Assembly (NCBI GenBank): GCA_937998045.1
Contig: CALKVG010000602.1
Span: 1 to 7,653 of the forward strand
Reading direction: 5' to 3'
DNA: 7,653 nucleotides
Origin: an uncultured Myxococcales bacterium
Lineage (GTDB): Bacteria; Myxococcota_A; Polyangia; Polyangiales; Polyangiaceae
This document shows, piece by piece, positions 1-4,827 of the stretch. The translations under genes and the position numbers were made by a program. The notes under the pieces are model-generated. The model was given only the letters and a program-made list of their open reading frames with translations, ran no database searches and was not told where the DNA came from. The stretch's first letter is position 1, and each line of letters begins with the position of its first letter.

Positions 1-978
1 GCGACGGGCGAGGACGACGTACGGACCGCGGCCGAAACGCACGCCGGAATGCTGGACCCCTGGGCGGAAGCGGAGTCGCCGACCCGAGCGCGAGAGTCGA
101 ATCGCCTGCGGGCAGCCGATCGGCCAACGTTCGATCGGGACGAAGTCGTCACGAGCGCCCCGCCGATCACGCGCCGGGAGCGATTGGCGCCGGTTCTTCC
201 TCCGGCGGCATCGCCGGCATCGCCGCCCGTTCCCCAACGAGTCGACCTGGCGAGCGTCGAGGCGTTGAGCGATCTGCCGGACGACGCGCGCGCTTCGTTC
301 GCGCGCGCGGCTCAGGTCCGCGAGCTCGCGCGCGACGACGAGGCGAGCGGCTTCGCGCTCGCGCTGATCCTCGAAGGCTGCCTCGACCTGAGCGCGACCA
401 TCGTGGACGCGATGGCGCGCCGGCTCGACCGGGGGGCGATCCTTCGGTCGCGCGGGACGGTCGAGCACGTTGCGCCCATCCGCCTGGTGGCGGCGTCGGG
501 CCCCGCGCGAGTCGCCACGTGGGACGAACGCGCCGTCGAGCAGGCGTTCCGGACGTGCCCCTGGGTGGAACACGAACTCCGCGCGGCCGCCGACCGTCTC
601 CACGCCGAAGTGGGGGTCACGATGGGCCCCCTCGGAGAACGTCTCGATCCCGTGCTTCGCGCGGGAGTGACCTCGAAACTCAGGCTTCGCATTCTCGGCG
701 AGCACGAGACGTTTGCGGCGCGCGGTAAGCCGATTCCGGGCCTGCTGGTGGTCGGCGCGGGCGAGGTCGAGCTCGTGGACGACGACGGCTCTCCGCTCGG
801 AAACACGCTTCGGGCGGGCGAGTTTCTCTTCCCCAACGAGGTCCTGCGCGCCGCGCCGGCGCCATCCACCGCACGCGCCGCGAAGGGCGGGGCGCTCATA
901 TTGACGGCCGACCGAGGTATCGCGCAGGAATTGCTCGTTACGTTCCCGCCGCTACTCGAGATCTTCGCTGGGGAGTGA
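1..978 (+). CDS. Cyclic-nucleotide-binding-domain-like protein, 5' partial
   Basis: The frame is open from base 1 with no stop before the first ATG at 49, so the gene probably begins upstream. The residues around that ATG read like an interdomain linker and it has no good ribosome binding site. An acidic, Pro/Ala/Arg-rich, probably disordered segment runs to about base 240. Two repeats resembling the cNMP-binding beta-roll follow (about 244-600 and 625-978). The second is clearer: a Gly-rich turn (PIPGLLVVGAGEVELVDDDG), a later GEFLF turn, then a C-terminal helix. The usual phosphate-binding cassette (FGE-(L/I)-A followed by PR-(S/T/A)-A) is not visible in either repeat, so ligand binding is doubtful. 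No DNA-binding helix-turn-helix is apparent, so it is not a complete Crp/Fnr regulator. A structural or protein-interaction role is an inference. A membrane protein gene follows after 42 bases. Confidence 0.6.
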   Translation, partial: ATGEDDVRTAAETHAGMLDPWAEAESPTRARESNRLRAADRPTFDRDEVVTSAPPITRRERLAPVLPPAASPASPPVPQRVDLASVEALSDLPDDARASFARAAQVRELARDDEASGFALALILEGCLDLSATIVDAMARRLDRGAILRSRGTVEHVAPIRLVAASGPARVATWDERAVEQAFRTCPWVEHELRAAADRLHAEVGVTMGPLGERLDPVLRAGVTSKLRLRILGEHETFAARGKPIPGLLVVGAGEVELVDDDGSPLGNTLRAGEFLFPNEVLRAAPAPSTARAAKGGALILTADRGIAQELLVTFPPLLEIFAGE

Positions 979-987
979 GTCCTCCCC
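970..987 (+). other. GC hairpin with stop codon in its loop
   Basis: GGGGAG (970-975) pairs perfectly with CTCCCC (982-987) around a six-base loop, TGAGTC. The TGA stop codon of the upstream gene (976-978) is the first half of that loop. The CCCC arm could instead pair with GGGG at 994-997. No T-run follows, so this is not a standard intrinsic terminator. It could attenuate read-through or protect the 3' end, or be chance in GC-rich DNA. Confidence 0.3.
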
Positions 988-1020
988 GAGGTTGGGGGTA
1001 GGCTCGCTGGCGAGGGGTCC

Positions 1021-1926
1021 ATGAACTACCAGAACAACCCGTACGCGCCTCCGCAAGCCGCGCCGCCGGCGGCCCTCCCGGGGACGCCTTTTGGAATGCC
1101 GCAGCCGTGGAGCGTCGGCGACGTCTTGTCGATCGCGTGGGAACGCTTCAAGCAGAACTGGGTGGTACTCGTCTGCGCGTACCCCTTTACGCTCGTCGTC
1201 CCCCAGTCCGTGAGCTCGATTCCCACGGTGCTGACGTTGGCCGGAGTGCTCGAGGAAAAGTCGCCGGGCACGTTGGGCATATCCCTCGGTTGCTCGCTCG
1301 TCAGTCTCGTCGTCTCGTCGTTTCTCCAGGTGGGACAATTCCGGATTTGGCTCGCGGCTGTGCGAGGCGAAACGCCGTCTTTCGGGCTGCTGTTCTCGGG
1401 CGGCGACCGCTTCCTCCCGTTCTTGCTGGCGACGATTCTCTTGCTGCTCGTCTGGGTCGCGGGTTTCCTTCTTTTCGTCGTACCCGGCGTCATCCTCATG
1501 CTCGGGCTGGGCCTGGCCCCGTTTTACGTGGTCGACGCGAACATGGGTCCGATGCGGGCCATCAACGCGAGCTGGGCGGCAACCAAGGGCCAGAAGGGCC
1601 AGCTCTTCGTCCTTGGTCTCGCGGTCCTCGGGCTGACTCTCGTCGGCTTCATGGCTTGCCTGGTCGGCTTGGCGGCGACGTTGCCCATCGCGTATCTCAG
1701 CTTCGCCGTGGCGTACACGCGGATCTCCGGACACGGCGTCGTCCCGCCCCTGGCCAGTCACGCGCAGGCTCCCCCGATGGGGTACGCGCCACCGCAGGCC
1801 GGATACGGACCTCCCGGAGGGTACGGACCTCCGGGATCGCCGGGCGGCTACGGTCCGCCCCCCGGTCATGGCGGCCCGGGTTACGGCGGACCCCCGCCGG
1901 GCTACGGCCCGCCGCCCGGCCGCTGA
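1021..1926 (+). CDS. Multi-pass membrane protein with Pro/Gly/Tyr-rich tail
   Basis: This 301-residue protein has three parts. The cytosolic-looking N-terminus (1-30) is Pro/Ala/Asn-rich (NNPYAPPQAAPP). The hydrophobic core (about 31-235) has strong segments near 47-62, 84-104, 131-170 (long enough for two helices) and 194-232 (again two). The soluble tail (about 236-301) is built of GYGPP-type units. The core layout, including a DANMGPMRAINASW stretch between helix pairs, resembles the membrane-domain proteins often annotated as glycerophosphoryl diester phosphodiesterase membrane domain-like. No phosphodiesterase catalytic domain is present, so enzymatic activity should not be inferred. The ATG is preceded by GAGGGG at 1012-1017, which fixes the start. 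It may be co-transcribed with the upstream gene, 42 bases away. The family is tentative; membrane location is confident. Confidence 0.8.
   Translation: MNYQNNPYAPPQAAPPAALPGTPFGMPQPWSVGDVLSIAWERFKQNWVVLVCAYPFTLVVPQSVSSIPTVLTLAGVLEEKSPGTLGISLGCSLVSLVVSSFLQVGQFRIWLAAVRGETPSFGLLFSGGDRFLPFLLATILLLLVWVAGFLLFVVPGVILMLGLGLAPFYVVDANMGPMRAINASWAATKGQKGQLFVLGLAVLGLTLVGFMACLVGLAATLPIAYLSFAVAYTRISGHGVVPPLASHAQAPPMGYAPPQAGYGPPGGYGPPGSPGGYGPPPGHGGPGYGGPPPGYGPPPGR
1777..1923 (+). repeat. In-frame GYGPP-type coding repeats
   Basis: The last 49 codons of the membrane protein encode six Tyr-containing units of the type G-Y-(G/A)-P-P, with variable spacers of Gly, Pro, Ser and His. The DNA units vary at synonymous positions (for example tacggacctccc, tacggtccgccc and tacggcccgccg), so the array looks old and maintained for its protein sequence rather than freshly duplicated. 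Such tails are disordered and often mediate weak multivalent contacts; that role is an inference here. Confidence 0.8.
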
Positions 1927-1944
1927 TCGACGCGACGGTGCGAG

Positions 1945-1976
1945 GCTCGACCGCGGGCCTACGAGCCCGGGCGAGC
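1945..1976. terminator. Candidate bidirectional hairpin between convergent genes
   Basis: Three arms pair in register: GCTCG (1945-1949) with CGAGC (1972-1976), CC (1951-1952) with GG (1970-1971), and CGGGC (1954-1958) with GCCCG (1965-1969). This gives 12 pairs with single-base bulges at A1950 and G1953 and a loop at 1959-1964. It sits where the plus-strand membrane gene and the minus-strand lipoprotein gene converge, as expected for a shared terminator. The lipoprotein's TAG stop (complement of 1959-1961) lies in the loop. Neither side has a T-run, so intrinsic termination would be non-canonical. Confidence 0.5.
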
Positions 1977-2639
1977 GTCCGGCCCCAGCGCGGCCGTCCG
2001 CTCTTCGGGCTGCGCGATGTCCCAGCGCAGCTCCTGGTTCCCCTCGGCTCCCGCGAAGCGAAGACCGAACCATCGGGCGTTGGGCGCAATCGTCGCGCGG
2101 CCATCGATGCCCTGTCGCGGAAACCGGATACGGAACGCGTGCCGCCATACCGTGGTGTACGGGAAGTAGCGACGCTCGATGGCACCCGGCTTGACGATGG
2201 CTTCGATCTTCGATGGGACGGTCTCGCTGCCCTGATCGTCGATGAGCCGGACGATCCACGCGCTCGTCGGCCGGCTCAGGTCCGTCCAGCGCCAGTTGGT
2301 ACCGTAGAGGGCGACGTAAAACTCGTGGTCCTCGGCCGTCTCGTGCAACGTCCTCTCGAGCAACTCGCGACGCTGCTCGACCGTGAGGCGGTAGTCCGCC
2401 GCGTACCGCACGACGTAGGCCCAGCGAAAGTCCCACGACTCGTACGTGGCCGTGACCGTCAGCTTGTCGTCGAGCTCCTGAAAGACGATGAGGCTCTGGT
2501 CGCGCGTCCAGCGCTTGAGCACTTGCGGATAGTCGCTGGCAACGTATTCGCGAGGTCCCGTCGTCAGCGATACCTGAGGCTCCGCGCAGGCACAAAGCGC
2601 CAGCGCCGATGGGAGGACCCAGAGCAACCGAGCGCGCAT
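1959..2639 (-). CDS. Putative lipoprotein of unknown function
   Basis: I do not recognise the family. The 226-residue product starts with Arg residues, a hydrophobic core (LLWVLPSALAL) and a lipobox-like LCAC, so Cys18 is the likely lipidated residue after signal peptidase II cleavage. The mature part is rich in Trp, Tyr, Arg and Glu. It has a predicted helical stretch near residues 81-100 (VEQRRELLERTLHETAEDHE) and otherwise alternating beta-type segments, with no cysteines after the lipobox and no further membrane helix. It is therefore probably a compact periplasmic or outer-membrane-anchored domain. The ATG lies directly before the signal peptide, which supports the start; the site upstream (TTTGGA) is a weak ribosome binding match. 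It is downstream of the PLP enzyme on the same strand, 57 bases away, so co-transcription is possible but not certain. Confidence 0.75.
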   Translation of the reverse strand: MRARLLWVLPSALALCACAEPQVSLTTGPREYVASDYPQVLKRWTRDQSLIVFQELDDKLTVTATYESWDFRWAYVVRYAADYRLTVEQRRELLERTLHETAEDHEFYVALYGTNWRWTDLSRPTSAWIVRLIDDQGSETVPSKIEAIVKPGAIERRYFPYTTVWRHAFRIRFPRQGIDGRATIAPNARWFGLRFAGAEGNQELRWDIAQPEERTAALGPDARPGS

Positions 2640-2696
2640 GGCCGACCGTCCAAAGCCTAGCGCGGAACGACCGCAAAGAACCTGGACAAAAACCGT

Positions 2697-3635
2697 CTAC
2701 ACGCCGCGCTTGGCGCGCCACGCGTCGTCGAAGTACGTCGACAGGTAATTGCGACCGGTGTCGGGCACCAACGTGGCGATACGCTTGCCCTCGCCGAGCT
2801 CACGGGCCAGGCGCAGCGCCGCGCACACGGCGACGCCCGCCGACGCGCCCGCGAGGATGGCCTCCTCCCGCGCGAGGCGAAGGGCCATCGCGACCGCATC
2901 GCGATCGGCGACGGAGATCACGTCGTCCGGGCGCGCGCCCGGAATGTCGCAGTCGTCGAGGTCCTCGATGACGCCCTCGACGAGCGTGCCGCCGAACTCA
3001 CCCGCGCACGAGCTCCGCTCCGGCAGCGCCCCGACGATGCGGATGCCCGGAAGCCGCTCGCGCAGGAAGCGCGCAGTGCCCGCCAGCGTCCCGCCGCTCC
3101 CGACGCAGGCGACGAACGCGTCGAGCCTTCCCTCGCAATCGGAGAGGATCTCGGGCCCCGTTGACGCGTAGTGCGCCCCGGGGTTCGCCGGGTTCTCGAA
3201 CTGGTCCGGCAGGAAGGCGCCGCGTTCGCGCGCGAGCGCCTCCGCGCGGCCGATGTATCCCTCCGGGTGAGCCGGCGAGACGTCCGCGCGCGCGTGCACG
3301 ACCTCGGCCCCGAGGGCGCGGAGGACGAGCAGCTTGTCGCTCGACGTTCCTTGCGGCACGACGATGACGCAGCGGTAACCGCGGACGGCGCAGACGACCG
3401 CCAAGCCCACGCCCGTGTTGCCTGCACTCGCTTCGACGATCGTCATCCCCGGAAGGAGGGCACCGCGCTTTTCGGCGTCGAGCACCATGGCGAGAGCCGC
3501 CCGATCCTTCACGCTCCCGCCTGGCGCGAAAAACTCGAGCTTCGCAACCACCTCCGCGCAGCTTGGCGGCACGACACGTCGCAGTCGGACGAGCGGAGTC
3601 CGGCCAATCGCGCTGAGCACGTCGTCGTGGATCAC
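2697..3635 (-). CDS. PLP-dependent cysteine synthase / cystathionine beta-synthase family enzyme
   Basis: This is a fold-type II PLP enzyme of 312 residues with the GTG start chosen here. That start puts the family's usual opening (SAIGRTPLVRL, residues 8-18) at its normal distance from the N-terminus. The frame stays open about 187 codons further upstream, but that stretch shows no domain. Visible motifs are GGSVKDR (39-45, Lys43 the expected PLP Schiff base), the substrate loop ASAGNTG (69-75), the PLP-phosphate loop GSGGT (179-183), GASAG (263-267, Ser265 the likely pyridine-nitrogen contact) and PDTGRNY (291-297). QFENPANPGAHY and the C-terminal RNY...DDAW resemble cystathionine beta-synthase more than CysK. 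No C-terminal Bateman (CBS) domain or N-terminal haem region is present. It should make cysteine from O-acetylserine or cystathionine from homocysteine; sequence alone does not decide which. The protein is cytosolic. Confidence 0.88.
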   Translation of the reverse strand: MIHDDVLSAIGRTPLVRLRRVVPPSCAEVVAKLEFFAPGGSVKDRAALAMVLDAEKRGALLPGMTIVEASAGNTGVGLAVVCAVRGYRCVIVVPQGTSSDKLLVLRALGAEVVHARADVSPAHPEGYIGRAEALARERGAFLPDQFENPANPGAHYASTGPEILSDCEGRLDAFVACVGSGGTLAGTARFLRERLPGIRIVGALPERSSCAGEFGGTLVEGVIEDLDDCDIPGARPDDVISVADRDAVAMALRLAREEAILAGASAGVAVCAALRLARELGEGKRIATLVPDTGRNYLSTYFDDAWRAKRGV

Positions 3636-3815
3636 AGGACCACTCGCCAGCGTAGCAGGCCCCTCGTCATGAATGCGCCTCGCCCGCACATTGTCCTCGG
3701 TGGCCCCTCGATAGCCCCCGCCGTTTACGGTGCGCCGCGGCAGAACCCACGGCGCGATGAAACCGTGCTCGCGCGTTCCTATGGCGCGGCGGTCATGGCG
3801 GCGAGCAAAGCGAAA

Positions 3816-3833
3816 GTGTCGGCTGCACGACAC
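3816..3833. promoter_or_regulatory. Perfect 6+6 inverted repeat, candidate operator
   Basis: GTGTCG (3816-3821) and CGACAC (3828-3833) are perfect inverted half-sites separated by GCTGCA. The 18-base length and 12-base centre-to-centre spacing suit a dimeric helix-turn-helix regulator, or a small RNA hairpin. It lies about 180 bases from the PLP-enzyme start and about 310 from the PilZ-like start. It matches no operator I recognise. Confidence 0.3.
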
Positions 3834-3942
3834 GACCCCCCATGCCCAAGCGAAGCGAAGGTCGGGGCTCGGAGGTGGGCAACGTCGTCGCGGCAGCATT
3901 TCGCTACGTGCCTCGCCGGGGTTCGGCCCCGCCCGCCGCCAC

Positions 3943-3963
3943 GCGCGCCCTGGCCGGGCGCGC
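3943..3963. other. Perfect 8-bp G/C-only hairpin
   Basis: GCGCGCCC (3943-3950) pairs with GGGCGCGC (3956-3963) around a TGGCC loop. No T-run follows on either strand. A smaller hairpin, CGGGG (3917-3921) with CCCCG (3927-3931), precedes it. Possible roles are a terminator or pause site or part of a structured leader; chance is also possible given the G/C-only composition. Confidence 0.35.
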
Positions 3964-3988
3964 CGGCCGCCTGCGTCGTGAAGATCCA

Positions 3989-4014
3989 ACGGCCTCTTGG
4001 CCCGTAAGAACGGG
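3989..4014 (+). promoter_or_regulatory. Two mutually exclusive hairpins, candidate RNA switch
   Basis: ACGGCC (3989-3994) can pair with GGCC-GT (3999-4005, bulging one C) around TCTT. Alternatively, CCCGT (4001-4005) can pair perfectly with ACGGG (4010-4014) around AAGA. Both use bases 4001-4005, so only one can form at a time. The element is about 130 bases upstream of the PilZ-like GTG start. It resembles no riboswitch class I know, and a c-di-GMP riboswitch consensus is not visible. Regulation is inference. Confidence 0.25.
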
Positions 4015-4042
4015 AGACCCCAGATGGCACGGGCGCTGCAGC

Positions 4043-4057
4043 CCAGTCGTCCACTGG
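4043..4057 (+). other. Perfect 5-bp hairpin in the PilZ-like gene leader
   Basis: CCAGT (4043-4047) pairs with ACTGG (4053-4057) around CGTCC. One further C-G pair is possible by bulging T4058. It is the last clear stem before the ribosome binding site at 4126 and the only one here that is not almost pure G/C. Confidence 0.25.
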
Positions 4058-4125
4058 TGGGCGGATCGGTCCGGGAATCTTTCGACGTGGCGCGTCGTCC
4101 AACAAGTAGCTCGCCGGGCGCATCC

Positions 4126-4131
4126 AAGGAG
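4126..4131 (+). promoter_or_regulatory. Ribosome binding site supporting the GTG start at 4143
   Basis: AAGGAG is a strong Shine-Dalgarno match ending 11 bases before GTG 4143. The spacing is slightly long, but no other in-frame start is nearby, so it decides the start of the PilZ-like gene. Confidence 0.7.
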
Positions 4132-4142
4132 ACAGGGCCCTC

Positions 4143-4628
4143 GTGATCGACAAATTGGGTTTCCTCGTGCGTTTCTGGGAGTTGAAGGCGCGCCACGCGA
4201 CCCTCGGCGAGCCGCTATCGGGGCGCGAGCAACTCGAGCTGCTCTCGCTGATGCAGCTCGTGACGGGCGACTTCAAGATGCCCGAACCAGGCACCTGCGC
4301 CCGACCGTCGAACGCGTTGCCCGCGCAGCTCATCGGGGAAGGGACGATCCTCCCGGTCGAGGTCCGTTACGTATGCGCCGCTGCGCTCCTCGTGGCGAGC
4401 TCCAAAGCAATGAGCCCCAGCGAGCGCGTCATCATCCGTACGGCGGATGCCGTGAGCGGAATCGAGTTCGCGCTGCCGTGCTCGGTCGCCTGGGTCTACG
4501 ACGCGAGCCCATGCATCATGGCGCTGGTCGTCGACGGCATCCCGGTTCGGGCCGAGTTTGCTGCGCTGCCCGAGGCGCATGGGGCCGCGGTGCTCTCGAT
4601 GGGCCGCCAGATGCGTCTCGTCGGCTAG
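4143..4628 (+). CDS. Small PilZ-like domain protein (tentative)
   Basis: The product has 161 residues with no signal peptide or membrane helix, so it is probably cytosolic. Residues 1-40 look helical (LVRFWELKARHATLGEPLS, then LELLSLMQLV). Residues 60-138 are beta-rich and follow the rhythm of a PilZ barrel: a hydrophobic strand pair (VEVRYVCAAALLVASS), the turn SERVIIRTADAVSGIEF, then PCSVAWVYDASPC and a closing VDGIPVR. The canonical c-di-GMP contacts, RxxxR and (D/N)xSxxG, are not evident, so if it is PilZ-like it is a non-canonical, possibly non-binding type. A different beta-barrel is possible. It stands alone, with 507 bases upstream and 199 downstream, and has a strong AAGGAG site. That it is a real gene is well supported by GC3 bias and the ribosome binding site; the family is uncertain. 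Confidence 0.7.
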   Translation: MIDKLGFLVRFWELKARHATLGEPLSGREQLELLSLMQLVTGDFKMPEPGTCARPSNALPAQLIGEGTILPVEVRYVCAAALLVASSKAMSPSERVIIRTADAVSGIEFALPCSVAWVYDASPCIMALVVDGIPVRAEFAALPEAHGAAVLSMGRQMRLVG

Positions 4629-4827
4629 CTCGCCCGTCGAACGCGCGGTCGTCCGACCCGCCGAGGCCCGCGGAGTGCCTTGCGATGGCGCACGCATCGA
4701 CTCGACCCGCGGACGGCGCGGATGGCGCGGCGGCGCGGGAGGGGAGAGATGGCCCTGTCGCGAGCTTGTGCTTGAGGCTGGCCGTCTGGCATGATTCGCG
4801 GCCGTTTCGCACGTTTGGAGTCCTTAG
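4629..4827 (+). other. Intergenic region upstream of pepA
   Basis: This 199-base gap between the PilZ-like gene and pepA probably carries the pepA promoter. Only a minor 4-bp hairpin (GGTC 4647-4650 with GACC 4655-4658) is seen. CTGGCATGATTCGC near 4787 recalls a sigma-54 site but its GG-to-GC spacing is two bases short. GGAG at 4817-4820 is the pepA ribosome binding site, seven bases from the ATG. Confidence 0.4.

Larger units (their letters stand above)
3636..4142. other. Divergent intergenic region with several inverted repeats
   Basis: These 507 bases lie between the divergent PLP-enzyme and PilZ-like genes and should hold both promoters. I find no convincing gene: the open frames crossing it are Arg/Pro-rich, match no domain and continue antisense or out of frame into real genes. 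No convincing -35/-10 pair or sigma-54 site could be picked by eye on either strand. The stretch holds at least five perfect short inverted repeats, listed separately. Most of them cluster in the half nearer the PilZ-like gene, so that gene may have a long structured leader. Confidence 0.6.

Noticed and set aside
1107..2660. 517-codon plus-strand frame spanning the convergent junction
   Set aside because: It is Arg-rich and low in hydrophobic residues, runs out of frame with the membrane gene and antisense to the lipoprotein gene, and has no family motif.
2640..2696. Promoter or terminator between the PLP enzyme and lipoprotein genes (TTTTTG run, GCGG-CCGC 4-bp stem)
   Set aside because: The T-run precedes the small stem rather than following it, and no -35/-10 pair has acceptable spacing.
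952..2721. 589-codon open frame on the minus strand across the membrane and lipoprotein genes
   Set aside because: Its translation is Arg/Ala/Gly-rich with no domain. It overlaps the membrane gene antisense and the lipoprotein gene in another frame, both of which have better starts and a clear membrane core or signal peptide. Long spurious frames are common at this GC content.
3912..3933. tRNA T-arm-like GGGGTTCGGCCCC
   Set aside because: With a seven-base TTC loop the stem no longer pairs, and no acceptor, D or anticodon arm fits around it.
3636..4196. 187-residue N-terminal extension of the PLP enzyme
   Set aside because: The frame is open, but the translation is Arg/Pro-rich without motifs and overlaps the start of the PilZ-like gene. 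Family alignment puts the N-terminus at the GTG at 3635.
4787..4800. Possible sigma-54 promoter before pepA
   Set aside because: The distance between the GG and GC elements is two bases shorter than the invariant spacing.
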